Assembly (NCBI GenBank): GCA_950022655.1
Contig: OX465580.1
Span: forward strand, 99,714,797 to 99,778,796
Direction of reading: 5' to 3'
Length of the DNA: 64,000 nucleotides
From: Alentia gelatinosa
Taxonomy: Eukaryota; Annelida; Polychaeta; Phyllodocida; Polynoidae
In this document: one piece after another, positions 10,096-19,248 of the stretch
Numbering within the stretch: the stretch's first letter is position 1
Layout of the letters: every line of letters begins with the position of its first letter
The notes under the pieces: generated by a model
What the model was told of the DNA's origin: nothing
Databases searched by the model: none
Seen by the model: the letters and a program-made list of their open reading frames with translations, nothing else
Program-made: the position numbers and the translations under genes

Positions 10096-12396
10096 AAAAT
10101 CATTTGCGAGGTTTTTCCGATTTTCCTTGTTGTCTTCTTTATGTTGACAATGCCATTCGTGGATCGGTGAGCCGCAGCAAACCAAGCACCAGGCGGGTAA
10201 AATCCACAACAGACAATGGGTCATCATTGAATGCTGGCCGCCGACTTAATCCTCCCTTCAACTGAATTACAGAGTGTTCAACTCAGTAAAGAAATAAAAG
10301 GCAAAAACACCCTGGTTTTGGCCTAGTGATAAGGCTGCCTGTTCTTTGATGTCTCCGCCCCGTTCCGTCGAGCAAATCGGAGGAGCTATATTTAGACAGA
10401 TGTAGGCAGAGGGGGTGGGGTGGAAGGAGAGGGGGTCTTAGCATTAGCCCTACTGGGGTTATTCATTCCACCGTCGGGCTTGGGCTTTTAATTGCATCCG
10501 AGTGAAAATCAATTATGGGTGGGCGGGGTGGATGTGGTAGGGGATTGGCAGCTGCTATCTGGCTTTTGGCGGATGTCTGACAATCTGACAGCATCATCGG
10601 TTGGCGAATGGCAGGTGGACGAGTTGGCGGAAGATGTTCCAGAGTGAGACTCCTATCAATATTGTCCATCAAATATTAATGATACCTATACAATGTATTT
10701 CATTATGACTTTGTGATCATGATAGTATAAAAATATTCACTACCGAGTAGATATTACTGCACTTGAGATAATAGATGTTCTTGGAATGATGGACACCTCG
10801 ATTCTCATTGCAAGGTCTATTCCAGTAAACACCGAGGAGGAGAAACAGTAGAAATCCGATTGGGGAAAGAACTTTTCTTATGTAGGTCATGTAAATAAAC
10901 AATGTATTTTCTGTTCATAGGGAGTTGCTTAGATCACACAGTTGTTTTGAGATAGATGTGTGTACCTATCTGTAAACTGACGATTTCTTTGTTTTTCAAC
11001 TGCAGCAATTTTGTTATAATGAACGAATGTATGAAAAACAATGATTACAGCATACATTCAAACCCTGGACCCTTGTGGAACGTACAGGCAAGTACAGCAC
11101 TGACGGTGTCATGGAGCCACCCTGATTCCATTTGATAATGTCGAAGAGACAACTGATGTTCATGTCATTCTGTCTGACAGGAGAGATGCGGCGTCCAGAT
11201 CACTGCAATAGAGCAGGTTGGCGCATTTCCGTGGCCTTGAACAAAATGTACAGTGTAGTGACACAAGATCTACATCAGTCCCCGGTAGACGGGAAGCCCC
11301 AGCACGCTTACGTCCATTAAATCAATTGGATCCCTCAGCTAGAGCGACGTGCACCCACCCCTCACTCCAACTAGCGGACTCACCAGGGGGGTCCATAATG
11401 CACTGCGACTCTGCCATCACAGCGGCTGTTCTATACCAGGCCCTCCAGTCGTGAGGTGGTGTTATTTTTACGTCCCAACAGTGGATAAAACAGCCCCCCT
11501 AGCCGTCAAAATATTCAAATCATTAACGTGATTGGCCTTATCTGCCACAGACTAAATGGTTTTCACTTCAGGCCATTAAGCAGATCCTGGCGGCTTGGGC
11601 CCTAATGGAAGTTCGCACCTGCTACTGGCCGTCCCCAGCCCTCATTAAGGCCGGGATGATTACGACCCCTGCATTCTCACGCTAATTGTATGCGTGCGCA
11701 GAACTGAGTGTGTGTTGCTAATTTCTGTCAGTATCGAGGGATTTGCAAACAGCACCCACATTTTCTCTCTAGCAAATAAGAGAAACATTTCTAGGGTAAA
11801 TAATCTGAGTCTATTTTTCTTCATATTTAGAAAATAGACACTGCGGAACAGGCTTTGAATTAAATTTCTTCAAATAAGATTTTTCTTATCGCATTTTACC
11901 GTCAACGTAGGACAACTCATATTGGCGAAATAATTTCATGGTATCAATATTCAAAGACATCAATAGCGTATATTATGCGCCCCGCTTTAACTCATCACAA
12001 ATCACTATCACCTACAGGTTACGCTGATAGAGTGTATATATGTTCAGGCTTCAGGGGCAGGGAAGCCACATAAGCTACCTATCCATGTGGACCCAGCAAA
12101 ATCCAATCTGATATGGGTATTGCTAGACACATATAGAAATGCATGGTCACTATGCCTGTGTAATGATGTCTCACCGTAGACAGATTATGTTAAAGGGCAG
12201 ATAGACTAACAGCTGTATGTCTTAATAAAATGTCCTATCCATCAAATTCACAAAAATAAAGATAGGGTCACTGAAGTTATAGGCTAAAATATGTAACTTA
12301 GTGTGTATCACCACATTCTAGATGGATCCACTGCCACCGGTTTATCTCATAGTTGACCTATGTCTAACTACTAAGCATCTTATCAAATCATTCCAT
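9346..12396. other. Non-coding stretch between island and retrotransposon
   Basis: It contains a (TA)n array and ordinary A/T-rich DNA. A tRNA A-box-like phrase (GGCCTAGTGATAAGGC, about 10319) has no matching B box. I see no supportable gene. Confidence 0.4.
10013..10092. repeat. (TA)n microsatellite
   Basis: About 80 bp of nearly pure TA. Tyr-Ile repeat frames across it are artefacts. Confidence 0.95.
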
Positions 12397-12468
12397 AATT
12401 AACGAGTGAACACAAATATTGTTTGCAGTAAAAGAAACTTTTATTATATTTTATAGTCTCTTAACACA
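12397..12468 (-). repeat. Split direct repeat B, 3' terminal copy
   Basis: Matches 12769-12840 over about 72 bp and then diverges (TACCGC against CCGC). It is separated from repeat A (12564) by about 95 bp of unique sequence and is the 3' end of the element. Confidence 0.88.
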
Positions 12469-12563
12469 TACCGCTTACACGGATTTATAAAATTGTACAT
12501 GTTATTACAATGAATCACACAGATACATCAAGTTTAACATTGTTGTTTTGGGATGGTGGGTGG

Positions 12564-12771
12564 GGAATCGTTACGTGAGCGTAGGGTCTGAGAGAAAGTG
12601 CTGAGTCAGTACACGATCCAGGGGCCTATATACTGCGCCTCTTGATTACCTCTAACACACAGATGCGCGACGTTTTGCCGCGTTACCTCATGAATATTAA
12701 TTAATTTGCCTCGGGAATATTTTCAGTGTCGCCCTCTAGCAATTAAACGCCAATTTACAATTGTCCACAAT
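12564..12771 (-). repeat. Split direct repeat A, internal copy
   Basis: 208 bp, identical by eye to 16927-17134. It directly abuts repeat B (12769-12840), sharing the trinucleotide AAT at the junction. Confidence 0.9.
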
Positions 12772-12840
12772 TAACGAGTGAACACAAATATTGTTTGCAG
12801 TAAAAGAAACTTTTATTATATTTTATAGTCTCTTAACACA
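12769..12840 (-). repeat. Split direct repeat B, internal copy
   Basis: About 72 bp, from AATTAACGAGTGAACACAAA to CTCTTAACACA on the plus strand, matching 12397-12468. On the coding strand it contains CTATAAAATATAATAAAAG, where the AATAAA word could serve as a 3'-end signal. It starts just after the recombinase stop codon. Confidence 0.88.
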
Positions 12841-12847
12841 CCGCAAA

Positions 12848-13789
12848 CTAGAAAAGTTTTTCCAATGTTGCAGATACTTTTGTGTATAATTGTTTGGGTG
12901 CATAAGTCCGCACCGCTTTGGATGCCCACAGGCCGTGGAGTGCAATGTCTTTTTCCGGCATGCCTGCGCGTGCCGCTAAGCATGCCCCTGTTCTCCTAAG
13001 GGAATGTAATGTAATATTATCTGGGTCCGGTATGCTGCCCAGGACGGCTGCTAACCTCAACATACTTGTAGCTCTTTTTACCTGTATAGGCTGGGCGGTG
13101 TCTGGTGCAGCGAACAGAGGCGCCTCTCCGAGGCGAGCTGATAGTTCGAGAATTTTTTCAAGGGCCCTCACAGGGCAATACTTTGGAACACGATGTTTAG
13201 TCACCCACAGCTCGACCGGGGTCGAGGTAGTCTTTGAGGTGGGTACCTGGACCCACATACCTTGTTGATGGAATGTCACGTGTTTTCTTTTAAGGAGGTG
13301 AATGTTGTTTGATGATTGCGTCACGTGACATTGTCGTAGGAAGGTGTTGAGGAGAAATAACACAATAGCCCTCACAATCAATCCTTCAAGTCCGAGGCGC
13401 CTTAACGAGTCACATATAAATTTTACCTCATGTATGCTCAGCTCACGTGCTTGTCTAGGAGTATGTGTACTACCTTTTTTCATAATACCCACGAATCTTG
13501 TTACCATAGGATGGTTAAACATAGTAAAATCGCCTTCTAGGGCGAGAACAGCATTTTTAGCTCCGCTAAGATAATTTTTTACAGTCGCCGGAGAATCGAA
13601 CGAATTAAAAAGTAACTGCGTATACATACACAACTCAGAATATTTAGGATGCAAGGGGTCATAGTGATAATGCATCATAAATGATACGTATGTCTTCTCT
13701 TGGACATCGCGATTTTTCGAGGTTCCTTTTGAACATAGTTCAGAAAGGTTAGCCACGTATTGCCGGTGGAGGCTCTCACCTAAAAGAAA
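12848..13789 (-). CDS. Tyrosine recombinase domain of Ngaro-like pol
   Basis: This would cut and rejoin DNA to insert the circular copy of the element. The frame runs from the TGA at 13792-13790 to a stop at 12848. It has no ATG near its start: the first start-like codon is a GTG at 13756, the zero point for residue numbers here (302 residues). The catalytic set is visible: Arg141 in FLRQCH, Lys175 in TSKT, His251 and Arg254 in HSLRRTG, Trp277 in LHGLW at the second His/Trp position, and Tyr285 in RTYAP. It is in the same frame as the upstream RNase H, so RT, RNase H and recombinase were probably one polyprotein now cut by the TGA. The domain itself looks full length. Confidence 0.92.
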   Translation of the reverse strand, partial: FLLGESLHRQYVANLSELCSKGTSKNRDVQEKTYVSFMMHYHYDPLHPKYSELCMYTQLLFNSFDSPATVKNYLSGAKNAVLALEGDFTMFNHPMVTRFVGIMKKGSTHTPRQARELSIHEVKFICDSLRRLGLEGLIVRAIVLFLLNTFLRQCHVTQSSNNIHLLKRKHVTFHQQGMWVQVPTSKTTSTPVELWVTKHRVPKYCPVRALEKILELSARLGEAPLFAAPDTAQPIQVKRATSMLRLAAVLGSIPDPDNITLHSLRRTGACLAARAGMPEKDIALHGLWASKAVRTYAPKQLYTKVSATLEKLF

Positions 13790-14941
13790 TCACCACAAAT
13801 CATTAGCGATAATCTCGTCAGGGTGAATCGCCCTGACTTCAATGAGGCCGAGATCACGAGTTCTTTTCCTAGCGATTTCTCGATGGGGCACTGATATGCC
13901 CCTGCGAGACAATGCGTCTGCTAGGACCAGAAGTTCGCCTCGTTTATGCTCTAAGGTCACGTGTATCTGTCGTAGACCGCAGAACATTGCTAGGTGCCTA
14001 GCGCACCGGGCCATAACCGGGTCCCTGGCCCGGCCCGAGTTAAGGACACTCACACTGGCCGTGTTGTCGCTAACAATCACCAGGTCACAGCAAGTGCACT
14101 CGTCTGGGGTCAGGGTGCGGACCGCGATTACCGCATTGAGGGCTTCCAGCCGGCTGATGTGGTGGTCGTCCCTATAGCCCATAGGGAAATCGACAGCATA
14201 CCACCCGCCATAGCCGTAGCCCCCACCGCCTTCCAGGCACGCATCACACTCTATGTGAAAAACAGGTCTTACTGGCCGTAAGATCAGCGTGCCATTGAAG
14301 CGAACTGCGAATTCACTGAACCATTCCAAGTCACGTAGCAATTCCTTACCAACATTTACCTGCGCGATTTTGTGTGCGGCTCTTAGACTGTCTAGAACTC
14401 TGCACATAAATTTGCGCGCATGCACTATGCATTGGGAAATGTGTGCAAGTTTGCCTGCCAGACTTTGGAGTTGTCTTTTGGAAGCCTTTGTTTTGTTTTC
14501 CCATTTTTTACACTCTTCCATTACCTCTTGGAGTTTTTTGTGTGGTACAGAAATCTGCATTTTCACAGAGTCTATTTGATACCCTAACCACTCTATTATT
14601 TGTGTAGGCGGAACGGATTTTGCTGGGGCGATCGCCACACCTAGCTCTCTGCAGACGCCATGAAATTTTTCATAGGCTTGCATTGCTTTGGCTGACGTTT
14701 GTCCAACCCCCCCAAAATCGTCAACATATGCAATGATATGATGGCCTTCTTTTCTGACGAGGTAACAGATTGCCTCGGATACTCTTTGTTGAATGAGGCC
14801 GGATGTGCGGCAACCCCAAGCGATACAAATATCCACATAATATTTGTCGTCGTGTTTTACCCCGGTGAGGGGGTAAGCTAAAGGGTCTGTTCTTAATTGT
14901 CTATAGGCTCTCTCCAAATCGCATTTCCAGAGAAATGCGCC
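13790..14941 (-). CDS. Reverse transcriptase C-part and RNase H
   Basis: It copies the element RNA into DNA and removes the RNA strand. Residues are numbered from the TTG codon at 14917. The polymerase YVDD box is at 64-67, and the first catalytic Asp of motif A lies just upstream of residue 1, so the frame really enters from further upstream, near 14941. A connection region follows. RNase H has Asp225 (HIECDAC), Glu258 (RLEALNA), Asp284 (VSDNTA) and Asp334 (ADALSR), the full acidic set. The frame ends at TGA 13792-13790 directly before the recombinase. The N-terminal RT half lies in a different frame upstream. Confidence 0.9.
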   Translation of the reverse strand, partial: GAFLWKCDLERAYRQLRTDPLAYPLTGVKHDDKYYVDICIAWGCRTSGLIQQRVSEAICYLVRKEGHHIIAYVDDFGGVGQTSAKAMQAYEKFHGVCRELGVAIAPAKSVPPTQIIEWLGYQIDSVKMQISVPHKKLQEVMEECKKWENKTKASKRQLQSLAGKLAHISQCIVHARKFMCRVLDSLRAAHKIAQVNVGKELLRDLEWFSEFAVRFNGTLILRPVRPVFHIECDACLEGGGGYGYGGWYAVDFPMGYRDDHHISRLEALNAVIAVRTLTPDECTCCDLVIVSDNTASVSVLNSGRARDPVMARCARHLAMFCGLRQIHVTLEHKRGELLVLADALSRRGISVPHREIARKRTRDLGLIEVRAIHPDEIIANDLW

Positions 14942-15741
14942 TTGTCTGCAATCGTGGGGAGTTTATATTCAATGGTTTTCCCTTCGAATACGTTCTTAGG
15001 GATCCCGTCATTGACCGATTCTCCTCTGGGAAATGAAAAGTCGATTATTACTCGTCTTTCACCTTCTACTTTTTTAGGCCGTGTCATTATTGGGCTGATT
15101 TTTGTCCATGGAGCGAATGGTTTCTCTTCAAAAGGGCCCACCATCGCCCCCATGGCGCATTCCTTCTCGAGAAAACTCGCGACATGGCGAGGGTATTCCC
15201 TCCCAGACGGGTGATTTACCTCTGTACTGGTGGGAATCGATTCGGCCGCGTAGGCTATCGGCCAACCGTACCGTATGTATTGTGCAATTTCACAGTCGTG
15301 ATACCCTACGAGCAGCTTGTCCCAGCTGTCGCAGTGCATTGCCGACGTAACCTGTATCTTAGCCCCCAGGTAGTTTGGAATGGCTCGTTTTTTCACTTCA
15401 TTGTAGGTTGCCATAACTCGCCCCGCGATTTTCTCCGCTGCCGGGGTCGGGTCAGGCCAGTTTTCACCAACGAATTTTGCATATCTTTGTGATGAATTCA
15501 CAACCTGTGTACCTGGCGCCTGTTGTTGGCGTCTACCGTCTCTAGCGACTGCGTCGCTAGCTTTTGCTTCTCGTGCGGCTTTTGTTGCCTCCTCGACTCT
15601 TACACTATGTACCTTTTGTTTTACCATCTTATTACTAGCAGTTAAACCTCTGTCCCATTCTTCTGGGGATAAAACCTCTACTAAAAATCCTTCTTTGCAC
15701 CATCTCTCTCTTGTGCCTTCTTTCTCTCGACCTTCGCTTTC
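14893..15741 (-). CDS. Reverse transcriptase N-terminal part
   Basis: The frame is open from a TAA at 15744-15742 to a stop at 14893, with its first ATG at 15627. It holds the early RT blocks of DIRS/Ngaro elements: PFAPWTKISPIMTRPKK followed by RRVIIDFSFPRGESVNDGI. Homology leaves this frame near 14941 and continues in the next one, so one base appears lost (a -1 change). No classic slippery heptamer lies there, so I read this as damage and not programmed shifting. Its first 61 bases overlap the end of gag in the -1 frame, so expression by ribosomal frameshifting from gag, or from the ATG at 15627, are both possible. Confidence 0.88.
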   Translation of the reverse strand, partial: ESEGREKEGTRERWCKEGFLVEVLSPEEWDRGLTASNKMVKQKVHSVRVEEATKAAREAKASDAVARDGRRQQQAPGTQVVNSSQRYAKFVGENWPDPTPAAEKIAGRVMATYNEVKKRAIPNYLGAKIQVTSAMHCDSWDKLLVGYHDCEIAQYIRYGWPIAYAAESIPTSTEVNHPSGREYPRHVASFLEKECAMGAMVGPFEEKPFAPWTKISPIMTRPKKVEGERRVIIDFSFPRGESVNDGIPKNVFEGKTIEYKLPTIADKAHFSGNAIWREPIDN

Positions 15742-16889
15742 TTAATGCGACATTCCTTCTCACTATGTGGGAGTGGTGAACATTTTGCCCAAATGCAATG
15801 GCTGCAAATGTGCAAGTGTCTATACCCTCCACTTACGTGGTCATCATTCTGGGAACACGTACCCTCGTTGTATTGCCGGCATGGGGGGGCCGGTTTTGCA
15901 CCCGAGAGCTCGTTTGTTAACCTGAAGCCTTCGCTTTTACTTTCTCGTCCCGCGATTTGCGGTGCGATTTCGCCCTTTTGGGATAGTTTCAAGCGTAATT
16001 TGTCTATCTCGTATTCATCTGTCCATTCCAGTCTGCCGTCCTGGATTTGTGAACATACTTCTTCCGAAAACGACCTGACATTTTCAAAAGCATAACACAT
16101 TGCATCTTCTACAATTTGTTCTACATGTTTTTCAATCGCTCTGAAGATTTTCCTCTCGTTCTTATACAATTTCTTAACCTGCGTAAGTCCCCATATTGTT
16201 TCAGCTAATGACAATTCACCTAAAGCACATTTCTCCTTCTTCTTCCCCCTAGACACGTGAGCATATGCATAATAGAGTTTTTTACCTTGGTCGGACGTTT
16301 TCTTGGTTTCCGCTAAGAATTTAGCGACCCTGTCGCTCAAGTCGCTGTCTCTGGACAGAGACCGCGCGTCTGTGTGCTTGCGCCCTACGTGTCTGGGCCG
16401 TTCTGAGTGTGGACGCCCTCCGTGCCTGCTGCGTTGCCGGCGCTCGTGGTGGTCTTGTGCTGACGAGGGGCGCCGCCGCCGCTCACTGCCTGCCCTGCTT
16501 TTCACAGGGGTGTAGCCGCTGGAGGCCTCGCTGCCCTGGTCTGTCATCGATGTATCAGTGCTGCTTTCCCAACTCTCTCGTCTGCTACGCCGACTGCCGC
16601 TTCTACTGCCCGTCGATCTGCCCGTCGATTTGTCCCGGCTGGGTCTGCTCCTCTGTCGCTTCTCTCTATCTTTCGTTCTTTCTCTCTCGTTTTTCCTCTC
16701 ACTCTGGTTTTCTCGCAGTATTGCTACCATTTCACTCACTTGGTCTCGCAATTCTGCTATTTCTTAGGCATTGCTAGCCATAGAAACCTTTTTCTGTGGT
16801 TGTGCGCCCGCCGCGACTATTGGCCTTTCATCTGCAGAACTTTTCTCTGCAGGTGCCTTTGGTCTGCTGCTTCTGCGTTCGGTCGACAT
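15681..16889 (-). CDS. Gag-like ORF1 with in-frame stop
   Basis: This would be the RNA-binding structural protein. An ATG at 16889-16887 opens the frame (MSTERRSSRPKAPAEK), but codon 42 is TAA (16766-16764). The same frame then runs uninterrupted to a stop at 15681, about 402 codons in all. A short coiled-coil-like stretch (EIAELRDQV) follows the stop. Then comes a long Arg/Ser-rich basic region, a mixed helical region, and near the C-terminus a zinc-binding cluster with Cys and His spaced as in CRQYNEGTC and HICSHC, plus a later H-x4-C. That cluster is typical of DIRS/Ngaro gag proteins. If the TAA is real, translation could restart at the Met in SEMVAIL (about 16730). Confidence 0.85.
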
Positions 16890-16926
16890 GGCTGTCGTGC
16901 CAGTGCCTCCCAGTGTGGTGTGCGTC

Positions 16927-17134
16927 GGAATCGTTACGTGAGCGTAGGGTCTGAGAGAAAGTGCTGAGTCAGTACACGATCCAGGGGCCTATATACTGCG
17001 CCTCTTGATTACCTCTAACACACAGATGCGCGACGTTTTGCCGCGTTACCTCATGAATATTAATTAATTTGCCTCGGGAATATTTTCAGTGTCGCCCTCT
17101 AGCAATTAAACGCCAATTTACAATTGTCCACAAT
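16927..17134 (-). repeat. Split direct repeat A, 5' copy
   Basis: It is 208 bp and, by eye, identical to 12564-12771. It forms the 5' end of the element in transcription direction, so it should hold the promoter. Its outer end is directly followed by CT and a G16 run. Confidence 0.9.
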
Positions 17135-17136
17135 CT

Positions 17137-17152
17137 GGGGGGGGGGGGGGGG
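17137..17152. repeat. G16 homopolymer at the retrotransposon end
   Basis: Sixteen G residues start two bases after the 5' boundary of the Ngaro-like element. Confidence 0.9.
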
Positions 17153-17948
17153 TATTGCTCTCTGTGGTAATGCATCACTTTCATTAAGATCTTATCAAAT
17201 CTTTGCATGTAAATGAAATCTATATTACTGCATACGGTTACTTTCATAGGCCATGTACGTTTTCTACTCCTTATGAAAAATTATATGTACCTCTTCGTAG
17301 AATTCTGCTTCTGAATATCTATTCGCAGTATTCACTTGTAACGTGGTAGACATTTCCACCCACTGCATAGATTGTATTTCCATCTAAATATAGATTGTAT
17401 CAGAGAGTTGCCATTTCTATAGTACAATATTTGGGTTAATATGTTTCGTCTTGCACCTGCAGAACAAGGTTTCCGAACTCATAGATTACAGCTACGTATT
17501 TTCAGGAGATAGTTACTGATTTGTCCTAGGATGAATAGCCAAGGCTTACAACGTAATGCAGTTCAGGCTGGATAATTAGCTTTGCTTGTTTGTACGCTTG
17601 TTGAGGTGACTATGGACTGAGCCTAATGATGTCGGGATAAGGTAAACCCTGCATCAGCAACACTAAATTCGATTCGAGATATCGAAATAATGCGATTCGG
17701 AACATCCTGTCATCAGCTTTCCGTCCTCACCCGCGCAATGAGCACAAACCATGCAACCTCCTGGCCCCCTACACTACTGCGCGGTAGTGCTGCCAGCATT
17801 TGGCAAATTGTTATTGGCTTGTAGCTTACATAATGAAGCCATATCAGTGCGACCATTGCAGCGTCAACCACTCTCCCGCGGCCCCTTCTCGGCTCGTTTT
17901 ACATACACATGTACATATACGTACATATATATTAATAATATAGTGTTT
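17153..17948. other. Stretch without recognised features
   Basis: A/T-rich DNA. GGTAGTGCTGCCAGC (about 17782) recurs at about 28701 in a partly similar context, hinting at an old shared repeat. No gene is supportable. Confidence 0.4.
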
Positions 17949-18049
17949 GCTTATATGGGGTGTCGCTTACACGGGATTAAAATAAACATCTAATAGAGGG
18001 ACCCGTCCCGCGCTAAGGTGTCCGTTACCGCGGGGTGTCCGTTAGGCGG

Positions 18050-18051
<2 letters not shown>
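17949..18051 (-). repeat. pogo/Tigger-like terminal fragment, inverted copy
   Basis: Its reverse complement matches the fragment at 646-781, sharing CCCGCCTAACGGACACCCCG at the outer end and a CCTCTATTAGATG-TTTATTTTAA block inside. The outermost CAGTAGAG is missing and a (TA)n array follows directly. Confidence 0.55.

Positions 18052-18107
<56 letters not shown>
18052..18107. repeat. (TA)n microsatellite
   Basis: Pure TA array abutting the pogo-like fragment. Confidence 0.95.
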
Positions 18108-18108
<1 letters not shown>

Positions 18109-19177
18109 GACCTGCGTTGAACTGAGACAGGTATTATGGAGGAGTGTAAAGATAACATTTCATTCCATGAAACACTCCCTATTTTTGCACACTAAATGAG
18201 GTTGCATGGACAATTATTGAGTAACTTTTGTTCTTGTTGCTTGAGTCGAACTTTGAGTGAATGAATAACTTACTTCATAGAAAGGGTATTCCACACCGAT
18301 AGAATGTTAGTAATTAAAGTATTCATGAAGAACACACTACGTACGGCTGTACATGATCATACGGCATACACTGCAAAAAGTATCAAAATTACGTGTAGGG
18401 GGTGCATTATAAAAGGTACACGACAAGCAATTACAGGCAATGCCATTTATGTTGCTTTTAAACACATAAAAGGTCCCAGACCACTGTTCAAAGGATAGAG
18501 AAGGTCACCTCCGGAGCTGCTCCTTGCACAGCTGCTTCCTGACCACAGCTACCGGACTCTCACCACAGTCTCTTATGTCCACAGGAAAGTTCATAGTCAA
18601 CATTTGTCCAGTTTCTGAGATGCCCGGATTTCTCTTACTGACCGCTTTCCACACTCGTCGCCAAACACCTGCCTTAAATTCGTTGATGGGTTTCCCGAAC
18701 CGTTTTCCATCTGTCCTATCACAATGTCTGCCTTGCTTTTGTGATCTGTTTTCTCTGACCTAGTCATTCGTATTTCAGATTTGATGTCTAGTTCCTCCCG
18801 AAAATCAATAAATTTTTCTATCGTACAACGTCTTGCTAAATGTATATTAACAATAAACAATGATGAATGTGTAAAATGAGTTAGGGGTTTCAAAGCTGTT
18901 ATTCTGTCACATCAAAGAGAATAGATCCTACCCTGTACGGCAGAATACACTAATGCCACCTCATGGGGATGTAGGGAGCTATAAATACACACATACATAT
19001 ATACATACCTGATGACACGTATTTTTAATCTTACTGATTGTATAACTTTCTTTTGCGGTGTGTCCCGTTGTATTTTTGAATAAACCCATTTATCATTCAA
19101 TTTCCGCCAAACCCGTCTTTGTGTCTATTTTTGTATATAGCAATTATCATACTATTATTCATTGGCCTATAAATATT

Positions 19178-19178
19178 A

Positions 19179-19238
<60 letters not shown>

Positions 19239-19248
19239 TATATATATG
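19178..19248. repeat. (TA)n microsatellite
   Basis: TA array with a few TGTA and TAAA interruptions. Confidence 0.95.

Larger units (their letters stand above)
12397..17134 (-). mobile_element. Ngaro-like tyrosine-recombinase retrotransposon
   Basis: A 4738-bp element on the minus strand. In transcription order it reads: repeat A (17134-16927), gag-like ORF, reverse transcriptase, RNase H, tyrosine recombinase, repeat B (12840-12769), repeat A (12771-12564), a ~95-bp spacer and a last repeat B (12468-12397). This A-ORFs-B-A-B split direct repeat layout is the hallmark of Ngaro and PAT elements, unlike DIRS1, whose ends are inverted. No methyltransferase domain lies between RNase H and recombinase, which favours Ngaro over PAT. 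Like other recombinase-type elements it shows no target duplication. Three lesions break its reading frames, described under each ORF. Confidence 0.93.

Noticed and set aside
10000..10227. Tyr-Ile repeat proteins
   Set aside because: They are translations of (TA)n arrays; the same applies at 19.2, 28.3, 46.8 and 62.4 kb.
10318..10385. tRNA gene starting GGCCTAGTGATAAGGC
   Set aside because: No B box at the right distance and no acceptor stem.
12918..13574. Plus-strand frames opposite the recombinase
   Set aside because: They are antisense shadows; the minus frame carries all the catalytic residues.
12397..17134. DIRS1-type or PAT element
   Set aside because: The terminal repeats are split direct, not inverted, and no methyltransferase domain lies between RNase H and recombinase.
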